This document shows, one piece after another, positions 16,407 to 22,925 of a stretch of DNA of 64,000 bases. Positions within the stretch are counted from its first letter, which is position 1. Each line of letters begins with the position of its first letter. This stretch comes from Eubacterium aggregans (lineage in GTDB: Bacteria; Bacillota; Clostridia; Eubacteriales; Eubacteriaceae), in the NCBI RefSeq assembly GCF_900107815.1, contig NZ_FNRK01000008.1, positions 1 to 64,000 on the forward strand, in the 5' to 3' direction. The notes under the pieces are model-generated. The model was not told the DNA's origin, did no database searches, and was given only the letters and a program-made list of their open reading frames with translations. A program made the translations under genes and the position numbers.

Positions 16407-17335
16407 AATTGGGATAATCCTTTGAGGGTGGCCTCCGCCTCGGCGGCTAAATCCTCGAAAATCTGGCGCAGGGGGCGGATTTCTTTAATCATACCGCTGA
16501 CCTGCCCGGCCATGAGACTGCCGTTTTCCACATCCCCATCCAGTACCGCCTTGCGCAGGCTGCCCAGGGTAAATTCCTCCAGGGACATCTTATCGGCACC
16601 CTCGGCCTCCATTTTCAGGTAGGTCCGGGACATTTTGTTTTTAAGAATCCGCACCGGTGCCCCCACGGACTGGCCAGTGACCACGGTGCTGCGGTCACCA
16701 GCTTTTAAAATGGCCTGCTTATAATTCTTGTGGATGGGGCATTCCACACTGGCCAGCAGGCAGGTTCCCAGTTGGACACCGGAAGCTCCCAGGGCGTAGG
16801 CGGCCAGAAGCTGGCGGCCATCGGCAATGCCTCCGGCGGCAATCACCGGAACATCCACGGCATCCACCACCTGGGGAACCAGGGCCATGGTGGTGAGATC
16901 CCCCACGTGGCCGCCGCTTTCCAGACCCTCGGCAATAATGGCATCGGCTCCGGCACCCACCAGGCGCCGGGCTAAAACCACCGAGGAAACCACGGGGATG
17001 ACGATGATGCCAGCGCTCTTAAAGGCAGACATATACTTCCCGGGATTTCCGGCTCCGGTGGTCATCACCGGGACCTGCTCCTCCACCGCCATGGCGGCAA
17101 TGGCATCGGCATCGGGATTCATAAGCATGATATTTAAGCCAAAGGGCTTATCCGTCAGGGCCTTACAGGCCAGCACCTCCCGGCGGAGTGTTTCTGCGTC
17201 CATTCCCCCAGAGGCAATGAGGCCCAGGCCGCCAGCGTTAGAAGCCGCGGCGGCAAAGGCACCCGTTGCAATATTGGCCATACCTCCCTGGATAAAGGGA
17301 AATTCGGTTTTTAAGAGTGTATTGATTTTAGTCAT
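16403..17335 (-). CDS. fabK: enoyl-ACP reductase II FabK
   Basis: A 310-aa FMN-dependent enoyl-ACP reductase that completes each elongation cycle. It begins MTKINTLLKTEFPFIQGGMA, with GGLGLIASGGMDAETLRREV near residue 36, IIAEGLESGGHVGDLTTMAL near 139 and VPVIAAGGIADGRQL near 168, all typical of FabK. No FabI is present in the window. ATG 17335 replaces an earlier in-frame start because the shorter form aligns with the family and overlaps the fabH end by 8 bp. Confidence 0.93.
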   Translation of the reverse strand: MTKINTLLKTEFPFIQGGMANIATGAFAAAASNAGGLGLIASGGMDAETLRREVLACKALTDKPFGLNIMLMNPDADAIAAMAVEEQVPVMTTGAGNPGKYMSAFKSAGIIVIPVVSSVVLARRLVGAGADAIIAEGLESGGHVGDLTTMALVPQVVDAVDVPVIAAGGIADGRQLLAAYALGASGVQLGTCLLASVECPIHKNYKQAILKAGDRSTVVTGQSVGAPVRILKNKMSRTYLKMEAEGADKMSLEEFTLGSLRKAVLDGDVENGSLMAGQVSGMIKEIRPLRQIFEDLAAEAEATLKGLSQL

Positions 17336-18281
17336 ATGAGTTCTGCTTTCTAATAATGGCGCCACCCCAGGTCAATCCGGCGCCAAAGCCCACGCACATT
17401 ATCCGGGCTCCAGGCTTCAGCCGCCCCAGCTCAGACAGCTCGTCCAAGGCCATGGGAATGCTGGCTGCGCTGGTATTGCCGTAACGGTCCATGTTTTGAT
17501 AAAATTTAGCGGGATCGGCCTTGAGCTTCTTAATGACATGGTCGATGATCCGGGAGTTGGCCTGATGGCATACTACCTCATCGATGTCGGAGAGGCTTAA
17601 GCCGCTTTGCTCTAAGAGGGCATGGATCACCTTGGGAATGGCCTGGACGGCAAAGCGAAAGACCTTCCGGCCGTCCATATGGATCGTGGATTTTGGGGCG
17701 GCAGGCCCCTCCACTAAAATGGCTTCCGGATCGGCCTCGGCCCCAAGGACGCTGTAATAGCCGGCATCCTCACAGCGCTTTACCACGGCAGCCCCGGCAC
17801 CATCCCCAAAGAGCACGCAGGTGGAACGGTCTGTAAAATCCAAGAGCCGGCTGAGGACCTCGCAGCCCACCACGATGGCGTAGGGGCGGGCTGGGGTCAG
17901 CAGTCCCTGGGCCACTTGGAGGGCGTATAAAAATCCGGAGCAGGCCGCCCCAATGTCAAAGCTGGGGATATCCAGAGGTAGCCCCAACCGGGCCGCCACC
18001 ATATTGGCGGTGCTGGGGGTCATGCTGTCCGGACTCACCGTCGCGACAATACAGGCCCCAATGGATTCAGGGGAAACCCCACTGTGGGACAGGGCGGACT
18101 GTGCCGCCTGGGTGGCTAAATCCACCCCTCCTTCATTCTCAGCGCAGAAATAGCGGCTGACGATGCCGGTTCGTTCCCGAATCCAGGCGTCATTGGTATC
18201 GACGAACTGTGCCAGATTATCATTGGTCACCAGTCGGCCCGGGGTTCCCCGTCCGGTGGCGATGAGTTCAATTCCCTTCAT
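17328..18281 (-). CDS. fabH: 3-oxoacyl-ACP synthase III FabH
   Basis: A 317-aa initiating condensing enzyme that joins an acyl-CoA primer to malonyl-ACP. The catalytic cysteine lies in FDIGAACSGFLYALQVA (near residue 112), the histidine in EVVCHQANSRIIDHV (near 244), and the asparagine in GNTSAASIPMAL (near 274). ATG 18281 follows AAGGAG and gives MKGIELIATGRGTPG. It overlaps the 3' end of accA by 14 bp, so the acetyl-CoA carboxylase and fab genes are one unit. Confidence 0.95.
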   Translation of the reverse strand: MKGIELIATGRGTPGRLVTNDNLAQFVDTNDAWIRERTGIVSRYFCAENEGGVDLATQAAQSALSHSGVSPESIGACIVATVSPDSMTPSTANMVAARLGLPLDIPSFDIGAACSGFLYALQVAQGLLTPARPYAIVVGCEVLSRLLDFTDRSTCVLFGDGAGAAVVKRCEDAGYYSVLGAEADPEAILVEGPAAPKSTIHMDGRKVFRFAVQAIPKVIHALLEQSGLSLSDIDEVVCHQANSRIIDHVIKKLKADPAKFYQNMDRYGNTSAASIPMALDELSELGRLKPGARIMCVGFGAGLTWGGAIIRKQNSYD

Positions 18282-19245
18282 GGGTGCTCTCCTTTTTGAA
18301 AATACTGGCCTTGGGCAGGCTTTGGCCGAACTCCCGGAATTTTTTATAACGTCGGGCGGCCAGTTCATTGCCGCTTACCCGTTCCATGGTCCGCAGTTCC
18401 AAATCGATAATCTGGTCCACGGCATCAAAAACAGCCCGGGGTTTGCGGTGGGCCCCACCAAGGGGCTCCGGAATGACGCCGTCAATGACATCCAAGGCTT
18501 TTAAATCCTGGGCGGTGAGCTTCATCACCCCACAGGCTTCCTCACTTCGGGCGGCATCCTTCCAGAGGATGGCGGCAAAGCCCTCGGGGCTGAGCACCGA
18601 ATACACCGCATGCTCTAGCATATAGATGCCATTGGCCACCCCCAGGGCCAGGGCGCCGCCGCTGCCCCCCTCACCGGTAATGATGGTGATGATGGGAACC
18701 GTCAGCCCGCTCATTTCCATGAGGTTCCGGGCGATGGCCTCCCCCTGGCCCTTGGATTCAGCATCCAGACCGGGGTAGGCCCCTGGGGTATCGATAAAGG
18801 TAATGATGGGCCGGCCAAACTTCTGGGCAGCCAGCATGAGTCGCAGGGCCTTGCGGTATCCCTCGGGGGAGGGCATCCCGAAATTGCATCGGAGGTTTTC
18901 ATTTAAATCCTTGCCCTTACGGTGGCCGATGACCGTCACCGGCCGCCCCTTATACCGGGCGATTCCCCCCAGAATACTGGGGTCCTCACCAGAGTGGCGG
19001 TCCCCCCGCTGTTCAAAGAAATCCGTGAACAAGGCGCCAATATAATCCACCACACCGGGACGCTCCGGGTGTCTGGCTAAATATACCTTATCCGAAGGGG
19101 AGAGGTCTAAGCACAGGGCCAGCATTTCCTTTTTATTGCGCAGGAGCTGGGTTCGGCGCAGGCGGTCAGCATCTGAGTCAGGCTGATCCAGGGCGTTAAG
19201 CTCCTGGTCAATGGTGAGGATGCGTTTTTCAATTTCTGCAATCAT
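18268..19245 (-). CDS. accA: acetyl-CoA carboxylase carboxyltransferase alpha subunit
   Basis: A 325-aa crotonase-fold subunit that, with AccD, moves the carboxyl group from biotin to acetyl-CoA. The N-terminal helices (EIEKRILTIDQELNALD) and the core GDRHSGEDPSILGGIARYKG near residue 76, FIDTPGAYPGLDAE near 149 and GEGGSGGALALGVAN near 191 are all typical. It overlaps accD by 4 bp. The length matches the bacterial stand-alone form. Confidence 0.96.
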   Translation of the reverse strand: MIAEIEKRILTIDQELNALDQPDSDADRLRRTQLLRNKKEMLALCLDLSPSDKVYLARHPERPGVVDYIGALFTDFFEQRGDRHSGEDPSILGGIARYKGRPVTVIGHRKGKDLNENLRCNFGMPSPEGYRKALRLMLAAQKFGRPIITFIDTPGAYPGLDAESKGQGEAIARNLMEMSGLTVPIITIITGEGGSGGALALGVANGIYMLEHAVYSVLSPEGFAAILWKDAARSEEACGVMKLTAQDLKALDVIDGVIPEPLGGAHRKPRAVFDAVDQIIDLELRTMERVSGNELAARRYKKFREFGQSLPKASIFKKESTHEGN

Positions 19246-20126
19246 CGGTCGGTCCCTCCCTTTAGATCGTGGAGGCGCAGGAGGCGCAGAAGGGTATCCC
19301 GCATTTCCCGACGCTCCACCACTGCATCCACAAAGCCGTGGTCCTCCTGAAATTCGCTGCGCTGGAAGCCCTGGGGCAGGGTTTCCCCAATGGTCTGCTC
19401 GATCACCCGGGGACCCGCAAAGCCAATGAGGGCTTCCGGCTCGGCCAGGGTGATGTCCCCCAGCATGGCGAAGCTGGCCGTTACCCCACCGGTGGTGGGA
19501 TGGGTGAGGACGCTGATGTACAGGCCCCCCCGGTCCGAGAAGCGTTTGAGGGCGGCACTGGTTTTGGCCATTTGCATGAGGCTGAGAATGCCCTCCTGCA
19601 TCCGGGCGCCGCCACTGGCGCAGAAGATGATCAGGGGCAGCTTCTTCTTGGCAGCCAGTTCAATGGCCAGGGTGATTTTCTCACCCACAGCAGACCCCAT
19701 GCTGCCCATGAGGAAACGGGTATCCATTACCGCGATGGCCACAGGAAATCCGTCAATTCGACCCCGGCCGGATACCACGCCGTCGGTTAAACCCGTGGTA
19801 TCCTGGATGGACTTCAGCTTCTGGGCGTAGCCCGGAAAGCTCAGCCAATCAAAGGGACGGACGTGGCGGCCAATATCGTGGAAGGTGCCCGGGTCCAGGG
19901 TAATCTGGAGACGGGTATGGGCATCCAGGGGATAATGGTAGCCACAGCGGCACACCTGGTCCTGCTTTTTAAGGACATCCAGAGTGGAGGTGTGGCCGCA
20001 GGCTGGACAGGTAATCCCCAGGGGCTGTGTTTCGGAAATGGATGCGGGACTTGGGGTGGATTGTCCCTCCCGCAGGGCCTTGAGTTTAAAAATCTTATCC
20101 CGCTGTTTTTTGAAAAATGGATTCAT
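19242..20126 (-). CDS. accD: acetyl-CoA carboxylase carboxyltransferase beta subunit
   Basis: A 294-aa partner of AccA. It has an N-terminal zinc ribbon (near residues 37-58: CPAC then VCRCGYHYP) and a crotonase-like core with DGVVSGRGRIDG near residue 118, FCASGGARMQEG near 168 and GFAGPRVIEQTIG near 235. The second cysteine pair is C-R-C, one residue tighter than the usual C-x-x-C, which is a small departure to check for effect on zinc binding. It overlaps accC and accA by 4 bp each. Confidence 0.95.
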   Translation of the reverse strand: MNPFFKKQRDKIFKLKALREGQSTPSPASISETQPLGITCPACGHTSTLDVLKKQDQVCRCGYHYPLDAHTRLQITLDPGTFHDIGRHVRPFDWLSFPGYAQKLKSIQDTTGLTDGVVSGRGRIDGFPVAIAVMDTRFLMGSMGSAVGEKITLAIELAAKKKLPLIIFCASGGARMQEGILSLMQMAKTSAALKRFSDRGGLYISVLTHPTTGGVTASFAMLGDITLAEPEALIGFAGPRVIEQTIGETLPQGFQRSEFQEDHGFVDAVVERREMRDTLLRLLRLHDLKGGTDR

Positions 20127-21520
20127 GGACGGACCTCCTTAACCGGTTCTAATCCGGCACCCACCGCATTCCACTCCATGAGTTCGGGGAGCTCCGTGTC
20201 TAAAAAGCTGGTGTCGTAGCTCCCCCGGACAAAGGCCGGGTGATGGAGGATGAGGTAGTCCAGCTCTGCGGTGGTGGTAAAGCCTTCGATAATCAGCTCC
20301 TCCAGGGCCCGGCGCATTCGGCGGATGGCCTCCAGTCGGCTGTTCCCGTGGACGATGACCTTAGCCACCATGCTGTCGTAGTAGGGGCTTAGGCTGTAGC
20401 CGGTGTACAGGGCAGAATCCACCCGGACCCCACAGCCTGCAGGAAAATGGATAAAGCTGGCGGTGCCGGGGCAGGGGGCAAAATCCCGGAAGGGATCTTC
20501 TGCGTTAATCCGGCATTCTATGGCCCAGCCCTGCTGGACCACCTCCTCCTGGGTGAAGGAAAGGGACAGGCCCGCCGCCACCCGGAGCTGTTCTCGGATT
20601 AGGTCCACGCCGCACACCATTTCCGTCACGGGGTGCTCCACCTGAATCCGGGTGTTCATTTCAATAAAATAATACTCCCCGGTGGGGGAAAGGACGAATT
20701 CAACGGTGCCGGCTCCCACATAATGGGCTGCCTTGGCAGCGGCGATGGCGTGGGCCCCCATGTGTGCCCGAAGTTCTGGGGTAAGGGCTCTGGAGGGACT
20801 TTCCTCCATGAGCTTTTGGTTTTTACGCTGGATGGAGCAGTCCCGTTCTCCCAGATGCACTACATGGCCCTGGGAATCTGCCATGATTTGGAATTCAATA
20901 TGCCGGGGGTGTTCCACCAGCTTTTCCAGATACATCTCATCGTCTCCAAAGCAGGCGATGGTTTCGCTCTGGGCGGAAGAGAAGGATGGGAGCAGCTCCT
21001 CGGGAGCGTAAACCCGGCGCATTCCCCGGCCACCACCGCCAGCACTGGCTTTAATGAGGACCGGATAGCCGATTTCCTGGGCAATATCCCCAATGGTATC
21101 GGCGGTTACGGAGCCCACACTCCCCGGCACCACCGGGACATCACTTGCCATCATCAGGGAGCGGGCGGCGGATTTGCTCCCCATCTTCCGGATGACCGCA
21201 CCGGTGGGTCCGATGAAGGTGATTCCCTCCCGGGCACAGGCATCGGAAAAATCCGCATTTTCAGAAAGAAAGCCATAGCCCGGATGGATGGCATCGCAAT
21301 GGGTGGAACGGGCCACCTGGATCAGGGCATCGGCATTGAGATAGCTATCCGCCGCCTTGGGCGGGCCAATGCAAACCCCATGGGTCGCCAGCTGGACATG
21401 AAGGGCATCGGCATCTGCCGTGGAGTACACCGCCACGGTTTCGATTTCCATATCCCGACAGGCCCTTAGGATACGCAGGGCAATTTCCCCGCGATTGGCG
21501 ATAAGTACGCGCCGGAACAT
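20123..21520 (-). CDS. accC: biotin carboxylase
   Basis: A 465-aa ATP-grasp enzyme that carboxylates biotin on AccB using bicarbonate and ATP. It starts MFRRVLIANRGEIALRILRA, has the glycine-rich lid KASAGGGGRGMRRV near residue 158 and the active-site segment FIEMNTRIQVEHPVTEMV near residue 284, and ends in a biotin carboxylase C-terminal domain. ATG 21520 lies 1 base after the accB stop; longer in-frame starts inside accB are not needed. Confidence 0.96.
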   Translation of the reverse strand: MFRRVLIANRGEIALRILRACRDMEIETVAVYSTADADALHVQLATHGVCIGPPKAADSYLNADALIQVARSTHCDAIHPGYGFLSENADFSDACAREGITFIGPTGAVIRKMGSKSAARSLMMASDVPVVPGSVGSVTADTIGDIAQEIGYPVLIKASAGGGGRGMRRVYAPEELLPSFSSAQSETIACFGDDEMYLEKLVEHPRHIEFQIMADSQGHVVHLGERDCSIQRKNQKLMEESPSRALTPELRAHMGAHAIAAAKAAHYVGAGTVEFVLSPTGEYYFIEMNTRIQVEHPVTEMVCGVDLIREQLRVAAGLSLSFTQEEVVQQGWAIECRINAEDPFRDFAPCPGTASFIHFPAGCGVRVDSALYTGYSLSPYYDSMVAKVIVHGNSRLEAIRRMRRALEELIIEGFTTTAELDYLILHHPAFVRGSYDTSFLDTELPELMEWNAVGAGLEPVKEVRP

Positions 21521-21521
21521 C

Positions 21522-21959
21522 CTAAACCTCCCGAACCCGAACCAGGGGGGCATCGTAGGGTGATAAATGTCCATCCTCAATGAGGATTTCCTCAATGACA
21601 CAGTCAAAGGGGGCATTTACCTCGTTCATCATCTTCATGGCTTCAATGAGGCCGATGGGCTTACCCGCCTCAATGGTCTTGCCCACTGTGATAAAGGGGG
21701 CCTCACCAGGAGAGGGCGCATGGTAGAAGGTCCCTACCAGGGGGGCATTGATGGTCAGCCCCCCAGTGATATCCTCTGCATGATCCTCGGTAGGGGCAAG
21801 GCCAGCAGGCTCCCTGGAAGGGAGGGGTGTTAATTCAACCGGGGTGCAGGTTTCCTTTTTCTTTAGCTCAATACTGCTCCCTTCCGTTTTAAATTTAAGA
21901 TGGGCACATTGGCTGGCATCAAACCGATCCATTAATGTCAGGATATCCTTAAGCTCCAT
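21522..21959 (-). CDS. accB: biotin carboxyl carrier protein of acetyl-CoA carboxylase
   Basis: A 145-aa protein with an N-terminal docking region (MELKDILTLMDRFDAS), a Pro/Glu-rich linker (about 38-68) and a C-terminal biotinyl domain starting INAPLVGTFYHAPSPGEAPF. The biotinylated lysine is Lys109 in LIEAMKMMNEV. ATG 21959 follows AAGGAG. It is separated from acpP by 86 bp holding a GC-rich hairpin and an AT-rich stretch that could be a second promoter. Confidence 0.94.
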   Translation of the reverse strand: MELKDILTLMDRFDASQCAHLKFKTEGSSIELKKKETCTPVELTPLPSREPAGLAPTEDHAEDITGGLTINAPLVGTFYHAPSPGEAPFITVGKTIEAGKPIGLIEAMKMMNEVNAPFDCVIEEILIEDGHLSPYDAPLVRVREV

Positions 21960-22021
21960 AGCGACTCCTTTTCATGGTTGTTTACATTGCTTTCATATAT
22001 TTTCATAACACAGTAAAAGAA

Positions 22022-22040
22022 TACCGGCCATCTGGCCGGC
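22022..22040 (-). terminator. partial attenuator hairpin after acpP
   Basis: Read on the minus strand: GCCGGCCA-GA-TGGCCGGT followed by a weak T-rich tract. It lies between acpP and accB and may set a higher level of acpP message than of the downstream genes. Confidence 0.5.
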
Positions 22041-22045
22041 TACTA

Positions 22046-22273
22046 TTATGCCTGGGCGTTTAGATACGCGACAATATTGCCGACGGTTTTAAAATTGGCC
22101 AGCTCATCGTCTTCGATGGTAATGCCAAAGGCTTCTTCCAGAGCCATGGCCAGTTCCACGGCCTCCAGACTATCCGCATCCAAATCTTCTTGGAGGCTGG
22201 CTTCTAGGGTGACATCCTCTGCATCACAGTTCAGTGTTTCGACGATAATGGCTTTAATTGCATCAAAATTCAT
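22046..22273 (-). CDS. acpP: acyl carrier protein
   Basis: A 75-aa acidic four-helix protein that carries growing fatty acids on a phosphopantetheine arm. The modified serine is Ser35 in EDLDADSLEAVELAM. The protein is of normal length. It is the first gene of the fatty acid operon, directly after the promoter at 22335-22362 and the three 14-bp repeats at 22285-22326, so it is the most directly controlled gene. A GAGGA ribosome site precedes the ATG. Confidence 0.96.
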   Translation of the reverse strand: MNFDAIKAIIVETLNCDAEDVTLEASLQEDLDADSLEAVELAMALEEAFGITIEDDELANFKTVGNIVAYLNAQA

Positions 22274-22284
22274 TTGATTATCCT

Positions 22285-22326
22285 CTTTTCATAAAAATAT
22301 TTAATTAAAAATACTTAGTTAAAAAT
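22285..22326 (-). promoter_or_regulatory. three tandem 14-bp repeats, candidate FabT-like operator
   Basis: Reading the minus strand: ATTTTTAACTAAGT, ATTTTTAATTAAAT and ATTTTTATGAAAAG, end to end. They lie just downstream of the -10 box, where a repressor would block transcription of the fatty acid operon. The MarR gene at the end of the operon is the obvious partner. The ribosome site overlaps the start of the third repeat's flank. Confidence 0.55.
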
Positions 22327-22334
22327 CTTTATGT

Positions 22335-22362
22335 ATTATACCATTCGACTTTTCTGTGTCAA
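22335..22362 (-). promoter_or_regulatory. promoter of the fatty acid synthesis operon
   Basis: Minus-strand TTGACA (22362-22357), a 16-bp spacer and TATAAT (22340-22335): near-consensus housekeeping sigma elements about 60 bp before the acpP start. Confidence 0.85.
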
Positions 22363-22385
22363 GGGGGGATTGATTATTTAAGGAA

Positions 22386-22421
22386 AATAGAAAAGTGCTG
22401 CGGCCTTTTCAGGTGCAGCAC
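22386..22421 (-). terminator. terminator of the small minus-strand gene at 22552
   Basis: On the minus strand GTGCTGC-A-CCT-GAAA-AGG-C-CGCAGCAC is followed by TTTTCTATTTT. It lies about 130 bp after the stop of the 87-aa gene and before the fatty acid promoter; I see nothing else in 22422-22551. Confidence 0.7.
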
Positions 22422-22551
22422 AGGGAATTAGCTTAACAGCTCTTAAGCAATAGAGTGATATTCACAAATAAGTTGCTCCAGGGGTGGATAATCAGTATAA
22501 TGAAGATAAATAAGAAAATGTTTTCATATCATTCTTAATCAAATAAGAAGG

Positions 22552-22815
22552 TTAACCTTCAATTTTTTCCTCATGGCAGCGGGGAGTATTCGCCCCCTTT
22601 CCAATCAAATCTTTCAGCAGATCTTGGTAAGTCTGGGATAAAAAAACAATACACGATGGTAAACCAGCAGCATCCTCTCCGGAGAGCAGGATACCATTGG
22701 CGTTTTCAATAAAATCAAGGGGCAACTGGCGCTCGTATTGCTGGCCGGTTACATCATCGATTACGGTGAGCGTCACGCTGGATGCGTGGATGTGGTGGGG
22801 CTGAGAATGTTCCAT
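22552..22815 (-). CDS. hypothetical protein, 87 aa
   Basis: I do not recognise this protein. It begins MEHSQPHHIHASSVTLTV, has a beta-rich first half with a possible YERQLPLDFIEN strand-turn, a middle ILLSGEDAAGLPSCIVFLSQ, and ends with a cysteine (NTPRCHEEK). No signal peptide or membrane segment is visible. A strong AAAGGAG ribosome site precedes ATG 22815, and a TATAAT on the minus strand lies at 22856-22861, back to back with the presumed mop promoter. The divergent arrangement with mop hints at a shared control region, but no function can be assigned. Confidence 0.65.
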   Translation of the reverse strand: MEHSQPHHIHASSVTLTVIDDVTGQQYERQLPLDFIENANGILLSGEDAAGLPSCIVFLSQTYQDLLKDLIGKGANTPRCHEEKIEG

Positions 22816-22831
22816 AAAAACTCCTTTCGAA

Positions 22832-22861
22832 TTGGCTTCTGACAGTTTCTTTCATTATAAC
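22832..22861 (+). promoter_or_regulatory. possible promoter of the mop operon
   Basis: TTGGCT (22832-22837), an 18-bp spacer and TATAAC (22856-22861), followed by a 60-bp leader and AGAGGTGGAG before the mop ATG. The complementary strand of the -10 also reads as a -10 for the divergent gene. Confidence 0.4.
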
Positions 22862-22925
22862 ATGGTAATGTTTTTTCCAGTAGATTTGAGAATTCAAAAA
22901 TATAAAAATGTAAAGAGGTGGAGCA

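Noticed and set aside
20633-21469. A 278-codon plus-strand frame antisense to accC
   Set aside because: accC is complete with ATP-grasp motifs; the antisense product has no recognisable features or start signal.
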